From Poa pratensis (taxonomy: Eukaryota; Streptophyta; Magnoliopsida; Poales; Poaceae), in the NCBI GenBank assembly GCA_947311845.1, contig CAMZMU010000080.1, positions 21,150,369 to 21,214,368 on the forward strand: a stretch of DNA of 64,000 bases. Reading direction: 5' to 3'. Below, piece after piece: positions 35,031-47,566 of this stretch. The notes beneath the pieces were generated by a model. That model made no database searches, was not told the DNA's origin, and was given only the letters and a program-made list of their open reading frames with translations. Made by a program: the position numbers and the translations under genes. The first letter of the stretch is position 1. The number at the start of each line of letters is the position of its first letter.

Positions 35031-36800
35031 GTTCACGCTGTTCAGTTTGTAGGCATGTGTTCTCTTGAGATAAGGAAAAAATTCAACTTACCATGAGTAT
35101 ATGTAAGATTGGAAGCCAGCGGAAGTACTGAACAAGTAGTGTTGTTTATCATCTGTTTTGTAATGTCCACGTGTTGGTTCTGAATAATGTGCACCTGTTT
35201 TGTAGCATGTCTCAGGTGTCATTTTCTTTGCTTTGCTTCTGTAGACTGTCACCTCTCATTTACTTGTTTTCATCAGATGATTAAAGTATGCATAGATATG
35301 TTGACCAGTATTGCTGGTGTCCCCTAAGGTGGGTAATGTTGGGAGCATCTAAACAATTGGCCAGGATAAGAAATTGTTCTTTTTGGAATGTAGGAGCTTT
35401 CGCGGCCATAATCATGATGGCAAAGGCTATAGGTATCTCTACTTGTGATTCCGTGACGGATGATATCTTGGGCAGTTTAAGATTGCTCAGCTGAGGAAAT
35501 CTTTTCGTCGCTTTTCTGTCTCGAGGTTTCCGATAAGGTTGTCCTCTCTTGCCATATCTTTTTTGTCATTGTAGTTAATGAATTGTTGCTTTACAACCAG
35601 GTTACTCTAACGCCAACCATATCAGTGGAATATCTCTGGGTCCAAATGGCCCTCCTATTTATTCTCTGATGTTTGCAGATGATTTAAATTTTTGTGGGTC
35701 TGCTTCTAATCGAGATGCTCACACCATTGTGCAGGTATTAAACCAATTCTGCAGCCTATCTGGTCAAACCCCAAATTGTAGTAAATCTGCCATCCTCTTG
35801 TCCTTCCTAGGAAAAATGTAGTTGCTGCTTATTCTTTCCTTTGATATTAAGGAACCAAACAATTTATCTCTTGCTGACAGAGTTACTTTAATTAATTTAT
35901 TTTCGCTTCTATTCCTGTCTACTACGAGGTGTCAAGCATCTTATTAAATTACAGTGGGAAAATCATATTATCCAGATTAACTTCTAGTGTTAGATAGTTT
36001 TGGTGGACACGAATTCGATACAAACCAATTATTCAAACCCAACTTATCATATAGCTTGGAATTACATTTACAACCTACTACTCCCTCCGTTCCAAATTAA
36101 TTGACATGCATTTGTCTAGTAGCGAATGTATAGGTACATCCGTATTTAGACAAAGCCAAGTCAATTAATTTGGAACGGAGGGAGTATAACGTAAGGGGTT
36201 CAGGCATAAGAGATCTTTATCGCTTGAACAAGTCTCTTATTGCTATGCTGTTTCCAGAATCATTTTGTTTTCTGCTGTTTTAAAAGCTGAATATTTCTCT
36301 CATACTGAAACGACCACCCTGATGTTTATATTGCAAAATAATTCTCGGATTATTTGGAAATTCATGAATGGTTATCTTTCAACAAAAAAGTTCTGTCATG
36401 CAGGTCATTTATGCCTCTGCCTTTATCATCTCCCTGCAGCTTTGGTGTTGAACAGTCTCCTACTCCTCTTCCGGTGTATCCCCCTCTTCTTTGCCTGCAG
36501 GGCTGCAGGTCCGAGGGCGTACTGTGATGCAGATCATAACCCTTCCGTGGGCTGGGGGTTCTTCTTGGACATCGGTGCTCAAGGCCACTGCTTGCTGACC
36601 TTTTCAGTGCTACATCTGCAGAATCAGATAAGGCCTTCGAGATTCAGAGATGCTCCGACAAAGTAGCTCATGCTCTCGCAAAAGGAGATTCTACATAAAT
36701 GCTGATAATATGTTCTTAACATGCCGATCTGTAGCTCTGAACCTGTACTCATAGAACAAGTTGTACCGTGCAAATGGGGTAACCTGGTGCTCATAATCCT
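35031..36800 (+). repeat. Orphan F-box-type 3' flank unit with a second LINE RT relic
   Basis: This unit repeats the 33128-35030 segment without any F-box coding exons before it: 35150-35280 matches the 3' UTR segment, and 35540-35830 matches the LINE piece and preserves the RT catalytic box (MFADDLNFCGSASNRDAH when read in one frame). It ends in CCTGGTGCTCATA. It marks a duplication whose gene was lost, or a tandem duplication of the flank alone. Confidence 0.7.
36081..36184. mobile_element. Stowaway MITE with intact ends
   Basis: CTCCCTCCGTTCCAAATTAA at the left and TTAATTTGGAACGGAGGGAG at the right are perfect inverted repeats, with TA on each side. The 104-bp element is the best preserved Stowaway in the window and sits inside the LINE-bearing flank, so it inserted after that LINE. 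Confidence 0.92.
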
Positions 36801-36829
36801 CATATGGGTCTTTGAGCACCCAGAGTTTC

Positions 36830-37190
36830 ATGTTTTTCTTTCTGAAAGGGGAGAAACCCTAGCTTCTGTATCAATAGATGCACATAACTATTTTTATTAA
36901 AAAGGTGCCAAGTATTATTCTTATTACATCTCATATATTTCATAAGGTTGATACAAAAACAACCACCGGAAAAGTAAAAACATGACGACTTTATACATGG
37001 CGTACGATTACTGGACAGACAACCAGCCCACCTATCCCATAGAAACCGTCTCCATACGGTTGAACCAATACTCCTTGTGTCCCTGCTCCTCTGCCGGGTA
37101 CAGATCAGTGCACAGTTACACGAACAACTTCCAAAAAAAACTCTACTTCGGTTCAAAATAAGTTTATTGCGTGCGTTCCACATAGCCTAA
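36830..37190 (-). mobile_element. LINE 3' end fragment
   Basis: On the plus strand the segment starts with TTTTTCTTTCTGAAAGGGG and then AGAAACCCTAGCTTCTGTATC, the inverted tail architecture of Triticeae LINEs (compare 62677-62720). A minus-strand ORF begins MWNARNKLILNRS, reminiscent of the region near LINE or transposon ORF ends, but nothing longer is preserved. Confidence 0.5.
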
Positions 37191-38133
37191 ACTAAAGGGG
37201 GCGCCTTAGTCGACTGAGAACTAGTCGACTGACGTCATCAGCAAGCTGTACTGGTCACCCGCCCACGAAAGCGACATGCATGCATGTAGATCAAACCATC
37301 CATCAATCAAAAGACTACACCGTTGGGTGGGCTGAACCTGGATAAAAACCGGTGTGTTGTCTGTTCAAGTTCTGCTCCATCGCCGGACACGACGTTGAAG
37401 CTCCTTGCGCCCCTTCACCGAACCAAATCGTAGGGGAACACTTCGGTTTCTCCGGTGTCCGCGTTTCAACACGCGACATCTGACGCGCCAGGTAGGGGAC
37501 GCACGAGCTCTCGCTTCGTCAAGAAAGGGCGATGGCGATGCCCAGGGCCGACGCTTGCCATGGGGGAGGAACCTCACAATTTGTTTCTAGCTTTTACCTA
37601 GGGTTAGTGGTAGCTTCGTGAAATTACTACCGCCACGGCTTTGAGCTTTCGCCCCTTTTTCAATCTTGGGTCGACTTTGTATGGTTTTGTTGACCGGTTT
37701 TACCTCACTTTTAGTAATATTAGGCGGTTTACATCAATTGATGTAGAGCCAAGAGTTATCCTCGTTTTTATGAAACAAATTGTGCCATATTTGCAGTTGC
37801 TCAATGGTACTAAATCATATTTACATGTAAAAATGGCTATTTTTTGCATCATATCGCTGCACTTTTTCGGTTTATATGACAATGTGCAGAAGTTAATTTA
37901 ACGGCTTAGATAAATGAATCACATGAAAAGAAATGCCAAGCAAACAATGTACGTAAGTTAATTCATTTTAAGCATAGCTCATGGTGATTTTTTTATTTTT
38001 GAGAATGTCTAATTGAATTCGGGTAGATATAGAGAGAAAGAGGGATAAAATATCTGCTACTCCAGATCTGTCTGGAGTCTGGACCCCGCCTCTCCATTTC
38101 GACCAAAATCAAACTAATCCTCGCCTCGCCGCC
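37191..38133. other. Upstream region of F-box copy 2
   Basis: The part at 37380-37560 contains CTGACGCGCCAGGTAGGGGA, a phrase I associate with leader regions of Ty3-gypsy elements, so it may be an LTR-element fragment. From about 37855 to 38133 the sequence matches the region before copy 3 (CAGAAGTTAATT, CGGCTTA, AAATCAAACTAA/AACCAAA), so this is the duplicated promoter and leader. Confidence 0.45.
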
Positions 38134-39879
38134 ATGGCCGACGGCGCCGCCCCCCTCCCCTCCACCCCCGGCGGCGTGAACCGCCTCAGCGCCCTCCACG
38201 ACGACCTCCTCCACGAAATCATCACCCGCCTCCCCGTTATCGAAGGCGTCCGCACCGCCTTCTTCGGCACGCGCTGGCGCCACCTCTGGAGGTCCGCCCC
38301 GCTCGTCCTCGACGACAATGACCTCCCCGAGCCCGCGCGCGATGCCCTTGTCCCCCGAATCCTCCGCGAGCACTGGGGCCCCTTCCTCTCCGTCCGCCTC
38401 GCCGACTGCAGGCTCGCCTCCCTGGACCGTGAGCTCCCCGACTGGCCGCGCCACCTCGTGGACAAGCACACCCAGCAACTCTTTCTCGCCAACAATTTCA
38501 ACCAGGACCAGCCCATACCCAACGCCTTGCCGCGCCTCCCCGCAGACATCCTCCGCTGCGGCTCGCTCCAGGAGCTCTTATTGTCCTGCTGGGAGTTCCC
38601 CGTCGACCTCTCCCGCGGCGCCGGTATCTCGCTTCCCCACCTCCGGCGCCTCGACTTGGTAATGATTATCGCAAGCGCCCAAGACCTCGAGGACCTGATC
38701 GCTTCCTGCCCCGTTCTCAAGACCCTAAAGCTCATCACGGCCGACGAGAATAGACCAAAGCACATCCGTCTCCGCAGCCAAAGCCTCCAGTGCGCGCACG
38801 TTGGGCTGTTCGGGGTGGAGGAGTTCGCGGTAGTGAACGCACCGCTCCTGGAGCGGCTCGTCTTGTTTCTGCCGGTTAATGGTGGCGTCAGGGTCAAGAT
38901 TGGTTGTGCAGCCAGCCTGCGGGTGCTCGGCCGCCTGGATACAAGAGCTCACAGGCTTCATATCGGTGACAACGCGATCGAGGTACGGCTATCTCTCCAG
39001 CTCTCTCTCTCTCTCAACTTGAAATTGTTCCATTCACGGTTTCAAAAAAAAAATTGTTCCATTCACCATGTTCTCCTCTGTGATCATAAAGCAGTCAATG
39101 AGTTACTATCATACTATTGCTATTTTGGTGGTGCACCTCATTGTAGTCTCCCAAAATTATTCCATCCACATACATTGATCCATCCATCATGATCTTTTTC
39201 CTATTATCATAGAACACGTGTGTAATGATGTCTACCGTCCTTGGTGAACCGCATTGCAGCTTAACACAATGACGAGCACAAGCACTATGATTCCAAGTGT
39301 CAAGATATTGGCGGTAACGGTGAATTTTGGCGTCTTCTGGGAGGTCAAGATGCTGGCCAGCTTCCTCAGATGCTTTCCCAACATTGACACGCTACACATC
39401 AAGGTAGCTGCTAGTTCCTTCAGTCAGTTGATCATTTGTCAATGGCAGCATGATCCATATATGTAACTGAACTGTTTACGCATTGTATGCATTTGCAGTC
39501 TGCCCTGCACGATCCATCAGTAGCTGCCAATGAACCTAGTGGGGAGCATCATGCCATCTGGCAGGAGGTCAGCCAGGTTGAATGCTTGAGATCACACGTC
39601 AAGAAAATGGTTATCCACGAATTCCAAGGGGTTCAAAATGAATTCGAATTTCTTAAGTTCATCGCCATGAATGCCCAGGAGCTGCAGTCTTTGCATGTTG
39701 TGTTGCAAGAAGAAAACATTTCTTCGACTGACATGGTGGATGGGATAAAAGGCAAAATGCAAAGTCTACGGTTTCAAACAGGGATCTCTGGAGTGCTGCT
39801 GGTGTTGCCTAAAGAGGCCCTTATTTCGATCTTGCAGAAGGCAACCGATCTTACTTTCGATGACCCTTTACGCTTCTGA
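38134..39879 (+). CDS. F-box/FBD protein, array copy 2 (intact)
   Basis: Exons 38134-38982 (849 nt), 39260-39403 (144 nt) and 39499-39879 (381 nt) join with no frame break to a 457-aa protein. The F-box is at residues 17-57 (NRLSALHDDLLHEIITRLP, then TRWRHLW). A leucine-rich middle follows (LPADILRCGSLQELLLSCW, DLEDLIASCPVLKTL, EEFAVVNAPLLERLVLF, LRVLGRLDTRAHRLHIGDN). An FBD-type C terminus occupies about residues 364-430 (VKKMVIHEFQG, NEFEFLKFIAMNAQELQSL). Family role: the F-box binds SKP1 in an SCF E3 ligase and the C-terminal half selects the substrate, which is unknown here. The start ATG lies in a GCC-GCC-ATGG context conserved across the array. As the only copy with no indels, it is the reference for the other four. 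Confidence 0.92.
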
Positions 39880-41640
39880 ATGCATGGTTAACTCACCATA
39901 TGTTTACATGGTTGATTCATTCCTTTTTGGGAATCGCTGACTGTTCTCTGCAAGATCATGTTGTTTAGTCTGTTAGGCATGCCTTCTCTTGAGATATGGC
40001 TGATTTCAACTACCATGAGTATGCAAGAATTGAAGCTAGCAGAAGTACCCAAAAGACTAGTACTATTTTTCGTTTGTTATCTAGTATCCGTGTGTTGGTG
40101 ATATGACAGTTCTGTGCTTCTGACTATAGTGTGCCTTTTTTGTAGCATGTCTTGGGTGTCATTTCCTTTGCTTATGTAGGATGTTTCCTCTGTGAATTTC
40201 GTTCATTATCATCTGATGATCAGGGTATACCGAGCCTCTTTGATATGTTGCCCCGTCAGGATTTGTTCCTTTTTTTTGTTACAACTCCCGCAGACAGGAT
40301 CAGAGTGACAACTGCTTGTGATCCCGGGCCGATGCTTGATTTTACATCAGAAGTTTATCTTCTGTAAGTTCAACTTTCAAAGGTCAAGCCCTTCCTGAAC
40401 AATCAACTTGCTATTCTGTCGCAAGTAAACCCGGCGCTCGTAATCCTCCTGGATGTTTGTGCATCCTGACGCGCTGTGGTAAGGATAGTTCAGTGCTGTA
40501 GTAAGTTCAGTAATGTATGCATCGATTTTTTTTCTGAACAAATCGTACCTGACGCGCTGCTAAGTGAAACTGTTGTAATGGTGGCAAATGTGCACGAAGC
40601 GAATATAGTTCCAGACTTTGAGAAGCCCTTTTACCCGTGCGTGTGCACTGGTATGTGCTTCAGCTAGCTAACGGATATGCTTAACTCTTGTCATATGCAA
40701 ATTGCTAATGGTAGCTCCAGTTTGTGGACTGAACCTTGGTGTCTTGATTGGACGAATTTACCTGATCATCTTTGTTCACAGCCAGGAAAACAATGCCCTA
40801 GTTTCATGAATGATCTGTGGGTTGACCAATCAAGGTCCTCTATGCCTCTGCTGCTATTATCTCTTCTAGCTCTGGTGTTTAAAAGTGTGTACTGTATTAA
40901 TCCCCTGCTAGTGTGTATCTATCTCTTCTTACTTTGATGCAGCTTATAACCATTCGGTGGCAGCAGAGGTGGCTCGGCTGGGAGTTCTTCACCGTCCCTC
41001 TAATCGTACTGTCTTTGTTCAGGCTACCTCTTCTGCTCTTCAGCACAGAACTCTGGTTCTGCAGAATCAGATAAGGCCTTCAAGATTCAGAGATCCTCCG
41101 ACAAAGTACCTCCTGCACTCGCCAAAAGAGATAGTATTACAGATCGGTCTGATTCCTCTTGTAATTTTCTCTCAGGTGCTGATAACATGTTCTCGACATA
41201 TACCGATCTGTAATTCTGAACTTGTACTGACAAGTTGTGCCGTGCAAATGGAGTAGCCTGGTGCTCATATGGGTGTTTGAGCATCCCAACCGCAAGGTTT
41301 CATGTTCGTTTAGCTAATAAACTGCTGTAAGTTCACTAGTGTGCGTAAGTAAATCTTTGAACGGATTGAGAGTCTACTGAAGCGGGGGCCCTGAGAGTAT
41401 AAAAGGCTGCATTTTCGTCGTTTTCAGGAAGCCCCAGCGTTTTTTTTATTGGGAAGTTAACGAGTAGCGGAGATGCTCTAACACTGGCAAATCGACGGAG
41501 CAAATCAGTTCGCCCTTTTATCCGTGTCTGTGCACTGTATGTGTTGTGTTTTGCTAATTGGCAATTGCCAGAAATTTGTGCAAGTCTCCTTCACATAGAA
41601 TTGCTCACTGCTAATCTTGCCGGTCGAAAAAGAGTGAAAA
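39880..41640 (+). repeat. 3' flank unit of F-box copy 2
   Basis: It shares with the other flanks GTTAACTCACCATATGTTTA, GAGATATGGCTGATTTCAAC, TTTGTAGCATGTCTTGGGTG, ACCTGACGCGCTGCTAAGTG and GAATCAGATAAGGCCTTC. A piece at 40940-41130 is also present after copy 1 (36600-36660) and may derive from a LINE C terminus. No independent gene is seen. Confidence 0.65.
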
Positions 41641-43180
41641 TTTCTGGCACCGACCTGTGCTTTTTATTTAAAAAATCGAAAATCATATTTATGAGTTTGA
41701 AAAAATGGATGTAGCCAATGGTGTTATTATCAAAAGTGCAAAATACCATTTCAAATACTTTGAATTCCGAACTAGACAAAAATGACAAAAGTGTGGATCC
41801 GAATATGCATATTTTTAAATCTATAACTTTGTTAGATTTTTTCATTTTTGTGTAGCCCGTAATACAAATAATTTTGCATTGCGAATTTCAGTGCTCATAG
41901 ATATATCATTAGCTATGTCCAGATTTTTTAGAATTTTTTGAAACCTGTAAATATAATTTTTAAATACTTTAAAATGGAGGGAGGACTAAAACTCGGGAGT
42001 AAAAGATACTTTCCGGTCGAAAAATGTCTAGTTTGAAAAACCTTCATCAGAAAAAGAACAAAGCAACTCGCGATGATATCCTTGGGCACCACCACTGGGG
42101 CGCCCGACCTAGCCGCCAGCGGGACTCCACCCAAGCCTTCCTTGCCACTGACGACAATCGCATTGGCGACGCCCTCTCATCCCAAAGGAGGTGTCAAAAA
42201 GCGGTGGTGTGCTGAGGAGCAGAGGGATCATTGGGACGTGCGGGGAGGGCCTGTCATGCCTACAGAGGTACGGTCGACCGACATCGTGCATTCGTGCGTG
42301 AGCTTCCCATGGATTGGCACAATTTGCGTCTTCTAGCTGAGCTACGGAGCGTGGCGGGTGTGGATTACCTGGTTCAGGTCGGCGAGGTGGTGTTTTTCGC
42401 AGCATGAGGTGCTTCTCAGGAATGCCACCTGTTTTACTTGGTGGTCTGCGTTGTAGGTTCATCGCGCAATGTGTTCAGTTCTGCAAGTCTTTTTCTTGAG
42501 AAGAGGAGGAGATCACGAAAGCCTTGCCCCGACCTCGGGTTAGAGCCGACGATGGCTACATCTTTGGGCGTCGCTTACCTTCTTGTGTAGCTAGTGCGGC
42601 GAGGTTGTCGTCTTGGTCGACACGTCTTAGCGGATGCGGTTGGACTTTACGTCAGGGCGGCGACCCTGGATGCTGCGACGGTCGTGGCCTACGGTCGATT
42701 TGTATATTTAGTTTGGGCTGCAGGCGGCTGGGTCCTAGAAGGTGTTGTAGCTCGACCACAAGCGGTGGTATGCCGGGATGGTGGTCCCAGAAGGTGTTGT
42801 GGTCTGCGTTGGGCATGGCGCATTAGCTGGATGTCGGGGTGGTGGCCCCAAAAGTTTGGCAGTGTTGAGGACATCGAGCTCGTTTCGTCTGGGCGATGAG
42901 GTCACTTTGACGTAGTTCTTCTGGAGGTTCGACTTCTTCACCTACGCTGGAGCGTCCTTTGCCTACTCCTTCCATAATAGTTACGACGTCCTCTCTTCGG
43001 CATTTGTGGGAGGCTGACTGGTCTCGGCGAGTGTCTTGTTCGTTGTATAGTCGTTGTGTTTGGTCTTGTCAATGCGGTCGGGTGTTTGTTGGGACCTGTC
43101 CATGGTTGTATGGGTTTTCGCCCTGTTTTTCCGTTGATTAACTGGCAACTTTGTTCTTAATTAACGTAACTTATGAAAGA
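41641..43180 (+). mobile_element. Probable non-LTR-type retroelement remnant between F-box copies 2 and 3
   Basis: AT-rich DNA (41641-42020) is followed by GC-rich DNA (42060-43100), absent from the other inter-gene regions, so it is an insertion or old repeat. The right part ends GTATGGGTTTTCGCCCTGTT then TTCCGTTGATTAACTGGCAA, like plus-strand LINE 3' ends in Triticeae. The phrase CAGAAGGTGTTGT occurs twice (42735, 42788). ORFs here on both strands have no domain. I could not find a target duplication. Confidence 0.4.
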
Positions 43181-43465
43181 TGCAAAATTTTGACATGGTT
43201 TTGAAAAGAAAAAAGTCTAGTTTTAGCAGAATGTTACTGCATTTTTCGTTTATTTATACCGGCAGTGTTCAGAAGTTAATTCTGCGGCTTAAACAAATCA
43301 CTGACACTAAAAACACATGAACCAAAGAATGGCTTTCCCTTCATTTTCAGCCAATCCGGAGCGAGCTAAGGCAGATTAATTTTTAATCGAATCCGGGTAA
43401 ATATATATAGAGAGAAATTCCAGTCCATTTCGACCAAAATCAAACCAAACCCTGGCCTCGCCACC

Positions 43466-45163
43466 ATGGCAGACGGCGCCGCCTCCACCCCCGGCGGCGT
43501 GGACCGCCTCGGCGCCCTCCACGACGACCTCCTCCACGAAATCATCACCCGCCTCCCCGTCACCGATGCGCCCGCACCGCCGCCCTCGCTTCCCGCTGGC
43601 GCCACTTCTGGCGCTCCACCCTGCTCGTCCTCCGCGACCACGACCTCCCCGAGCCGGCGCGCGATGCCCTAGTCCCCCGAATCCTCCGCGAGCACCGTGG
43701 CCCCTTCCTCTCCGTCCGCATCACCGACTGCAGGCTCGCCTCTCTGGACCGCGAGCTCTCCGACTGGCCGCTCCGCCTCGCCGACAAGCGCACCCAGAGA
43801 CTCGTCCTCAACAACCGTTTCACTCTCACCCGGAACCAGCCCTGCCCAGCCCGCCGCGCCTCCGCGCAGACATCCTCCGGTGCGGCTGGCTCCAGAAGCT
43901 CTTCCTGGGCTTCTGGGAGTTCCCCGTCGACCTCTGCCGGGGCGCCGACATCTTACTTCCCCGGCTCCGGCGCCTCGACTTGGTAATGATTATCGCAAAC
44001 GACCAAGACCTCGAGGACCTGATCACTGCCTGCCCCGTTCTGAAGACCCTATCGCTCAGCACGGCCAACACGAATAGAGTCAAGCACATCCGTCTCCGCA
44101 GCCGAAGCCTCCGGAGCGCGTTCGTTGGGTCGTTCGCAGTGAAGGAATTCGCGGTGGTGGACGCGCCGCTCCTGGAGCGGCTGATCTTGTTTCTGCCAAG
44201 TAATGGCGTAAGGGTCAAGATTGGTTGTGCAGCCAACCTGCGGGTGCTCGGCCACCTGAATACAAGAGTTCATAGGCTCCAGATCGGTGACAACGCGATC
44301 GAGGTACGGCCATACGGAAATCTCTCTCTCTCAACATGAAATTATTCCATGCATCCAAATTGATTTATTCATCATGTTCTCCTCTGTGATCATAAAACAG
44401 TCAATGAGTTATGACTTATGATACTATAGCTTTTTGGTGCACCTCATTGCAGTCTGCCAAAATTAGTCCACCCACATACACTTGATCCATCCATCATATT
44501 TTTTCTATGATCAAGAACAATTGATGAGTAATGATGTCTACCTGCCTTGCTGGACCGCATTGCAGCTTAATACAATGACGAGCACAAGCACTGTGATTCC
44601 AAGTGTCAAGATATTGGCGGTGATGGTGAATTTTGGCGTCCCCTGGGAGGTCAAGATGCTGGCCAGCTTCCTCAGATGCTTTCCCAACATTGACACACTG
44701 CACATCGAGGTAGCTGCTAGTTACTAAAGTCAGTCAATCATTTGTCAATGGCAGCATGATCCATATATTTAATTGACTGTTTACGCATTGGTACGCATTT
44801 GCAGTCTGCCCTGCACGATCACAGTGGGGAGAATCATGCCAGCTTCTGGCAGGAGATCAGTCCGGTTGAATGCTTGAGATCACACGTCAAGAAAATGGTT
44901 ATCCACAATTTCCGAGGGCTTCAAAACGAATTCGAATTCCTCAAGTTCGTCGCCATGAATGCCCAGGAGCTGCAGTCTTTGCGTCTTATGTTGAAGAAGA
45001 AAACATTTCTTCGACTGACTGAAGGATGAGATAAAAGGCAAATTGCGAGTCTACGGTTTCGATCAAGGATCTCTATGGTGGTGCTGGTGTATCCTAGAGT
45101 GGCCTCTATGTCGATCCTGCTGAAAGCAACCGGTCTTAATTTCGATGAAATTTTGACTATTGA
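43466..45163 (+). CDS. F-box/FBD protein, array copy 3 (frame broken by single-base losses)
   Basis: Exons 43466-44303, 44566-44709 (144 nt) and 44805-45163 follow copy 2. The F-box starts GVDRLGALHDDLLHEIITRL; the middle has DLVMIIANDQDLEDLI and EFAVVDAPLLERLILF; the FBD begins VKKMVIHNFRGLQNEFEFLK. Frame changes lie near 43569 (GATGCGCCC where a GCC codon is expected) and near 43840; adding two bases makes exon 1 840 nt, the expected multiple of three. Exon 3 has further losses near 44993, 45025 and 45048, so its end is uncertain, and the stop chosen aligns to that of copy 2. It is either an intact gene with assembly errors or a young pseudogene. The 3' exon has more problems than the rest, so true decay is possible there. 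Confidence 0.75.
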
Positions 45164-46570
45164 ATGCAGGGTTAACTCACCATATGTTTACATGGTCGAT
45201 CCATACCATTTTGGGAATCGCTGACTGTTCTCTGTGAGGTCGTGTTGTTTAGTCTGTAGCTGCCTTCTCTTGAGATATGGCTGATTTCAACTACCATGCA
45301 TATGCAAGAGTTGAAGCTAGCAGAAGTACCCAAAAGACTATCTCCGTACTATTTTTCATGTTTTCTCAGATATCCGTGTGTGAAATATGACAATTTTGTG
45401 CTTCTGAGTATAGTGTGCCTTTTCTGTAGTATCTGTTGTATGTCATTTGCTTATACTGTATAGGATGTTACCTCTGTCGATTTCGTTCATGATCTTCTGA
45501 TGATCAGGTTTACCGAGCCTGTTTGATATGTTACCCCGTCAGGATTTGTTCTTTTTTAATGTTACAACTTTGGCAGACAAGATCACGGCGACAATGCTTG
45601 ATTGTACATCAGAAGTTTATCTTCTGTAAGCTCAACTTTCAAAGCTGTTCCTGAACAATCAACTTGCTACTCTGTCCCAGGTGAACCTGGCGCTCGTAAT
45701 CCTCCGGGATGTTTGTGCATCGTGAGTTCGTGACCCTCTGTGCTAAGGCGAATTCACTGTTGTATTATATTCAGTAATGTATGCAAGGAACCCTTTTCTG
45801 AAGGAATGGCACCTGACGCGCTACCAAGTGAACCTGCTGTAATGCTGGCTAATGTGAATGAAGCAAATATAGTTCCAGTCTTGAGATGCCCTTTTACCCG
45901 TGCCTGTGCACTGCTATGTGTTATGGGTTCCGCTAGCTAACAGATACGCATAACTCGTTGTCATTTGCAAATTCCTAATGGCAGCTTCAGTTTGTGGTCT
46001 GAACCTTGGTGTCCTGATTGGAAGAATTTACGCTCCTGTTTTGCAGCATGTCTTAGGTGTCATTTGCTTTGCTTCTGTCAATTTTTTTCATTACTCTGAT
46101 GACCAGGGTATTCGAGCTTGCTTGATGATGTTACCACCCCTTCTCTGTTCAGCATAGTGACGAGGATCAGGATTTGTTTCTTTCTCCTTGAGATCCCGTG
46201 CCGGATGGTATCCCGACCAGCAGGAGTGCAGGACACTAGGAGCTTTTAAACTCCTGCATTTGAACAACATCAAATATACACATTACAAGCACTGTATTAG
46301 AGCCGATATACATGACTTGGTCTTCTATTGCAACAAGCTCTTTACTGGGAGGATCCGGGAATCCTGTTCCCACATAGAAAAAGTGGGCATGGGTTCATAA
46401 TTTGTCACTTTTGTTTAATTCATTTCTTCATTTTCATAGTTCTTTACCCTTTTTGTTTCATTTCCAGTAACACCATTGATCACCATTGTGAAAGAAGCGG
46501 GGTGAGCGGGGACTTCAAGGATCTGAAATACTCCGGCATTATAAATGAAATAGCTTTCTAGATACATTTA
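45164..46570 (+). repeat. 3' flank unit of F-box copy 3
   Basis: Clearly collinear with the flank of copy 2: GTTAACTCACCATATGTTTA, GAGATATGGCTGATTTCAAC, CTGACGCGCTACCAAGTGAA and GCTAGCTAACAGATACGCAT. The stretch 46090-46240 matches flank pieces near 33400 and 40255. No gene is recognised. Confidence 0.65.
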
Positions 46571-47566
46571 TTTATTTTTCTTTCCATTTTTGTTAACTAT
46601 TTTTCTTTGTTTTTATTTCATGTTTTTACTTTCTTTATTTTAGGGTTGTACTGTTTTATTTAAGAAAACGTTTATTATTACTATTCACTTAACAAACAAG
46701 CTTTTTATGAATAATATTTTGTCTTGAAAATTGATATTTTTTGACCTGATGAAAATGTTCCATTGACCGGGAATATGTATCTTTTCGTATGGAATTTAAC
46801 AATCATTTTCTCGAAGGAGAATTACATGACATATATGAAGATATTTCATGGATCATCAAGTATATCTCACGAAAATAGAGTACTTTGTCAAATTTTTGGT
46901 TGAAGTAGATTGAATATTTTACTTGAGATACATTGATATTTTATTTGACAATATGATGACATTTCGTAGACATCAGACGATAAATCGATTATTTAGTAAT
47001 AGAGAGCATATTTTATTTGACAACCAAGAAATCTTCCATAAAAATGTAAACATATCTCAAGATAAAGGTTTTTAACACGTGTGGCATTATCGATTATGTC
47101 TCAGCTGACTGATTTTTTTCTTAAATCTCAGTCACCTCAGAAAAGTGCAACTGCAGTTTAAAAAATGTGTAATTAAATTGTGGTTGCACATTTCTGAAAA
47201 GTGACTACAACTTAAGAAAAAACATTGACGACTTAGCAAATCCAAAATAAAAATATTTAAAAATGCAAAAAACTAGAAAGTTGGACATGCTAAAATGGAC
47301 CTGCACTTGTACTTTTACTCTAAACTTATTATTTGTTATTTTTGATCTTTTCCCGTCAATAAATAAATAAAGTCTATTGTAGAATAAACAGGAATCTGTT
47401 TAAGAATCTGTGATGCTTCTTTCAAGAGTAATATTAAGTGTGGGGGAAGTCAAAACAAAATTAAGTGTGGTGGCATAGTCACCGTCACCCCCATCCATCC
47501 CCTTCTGTGTTAGGCTGCGCAGAGGAACCCCGATCTGATCCGTAATCTGCGAGGACAGTGGCGGCG
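46571..47566. other. AT-rich upstream region of the DUF6598 gene
   Basis: No ORF of interest and no recognisable element. AATTAAGTGTGG-like phrases occur twice just upstream of the gene (47432-47442 and 47460-47470). Confidence 0.4.
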
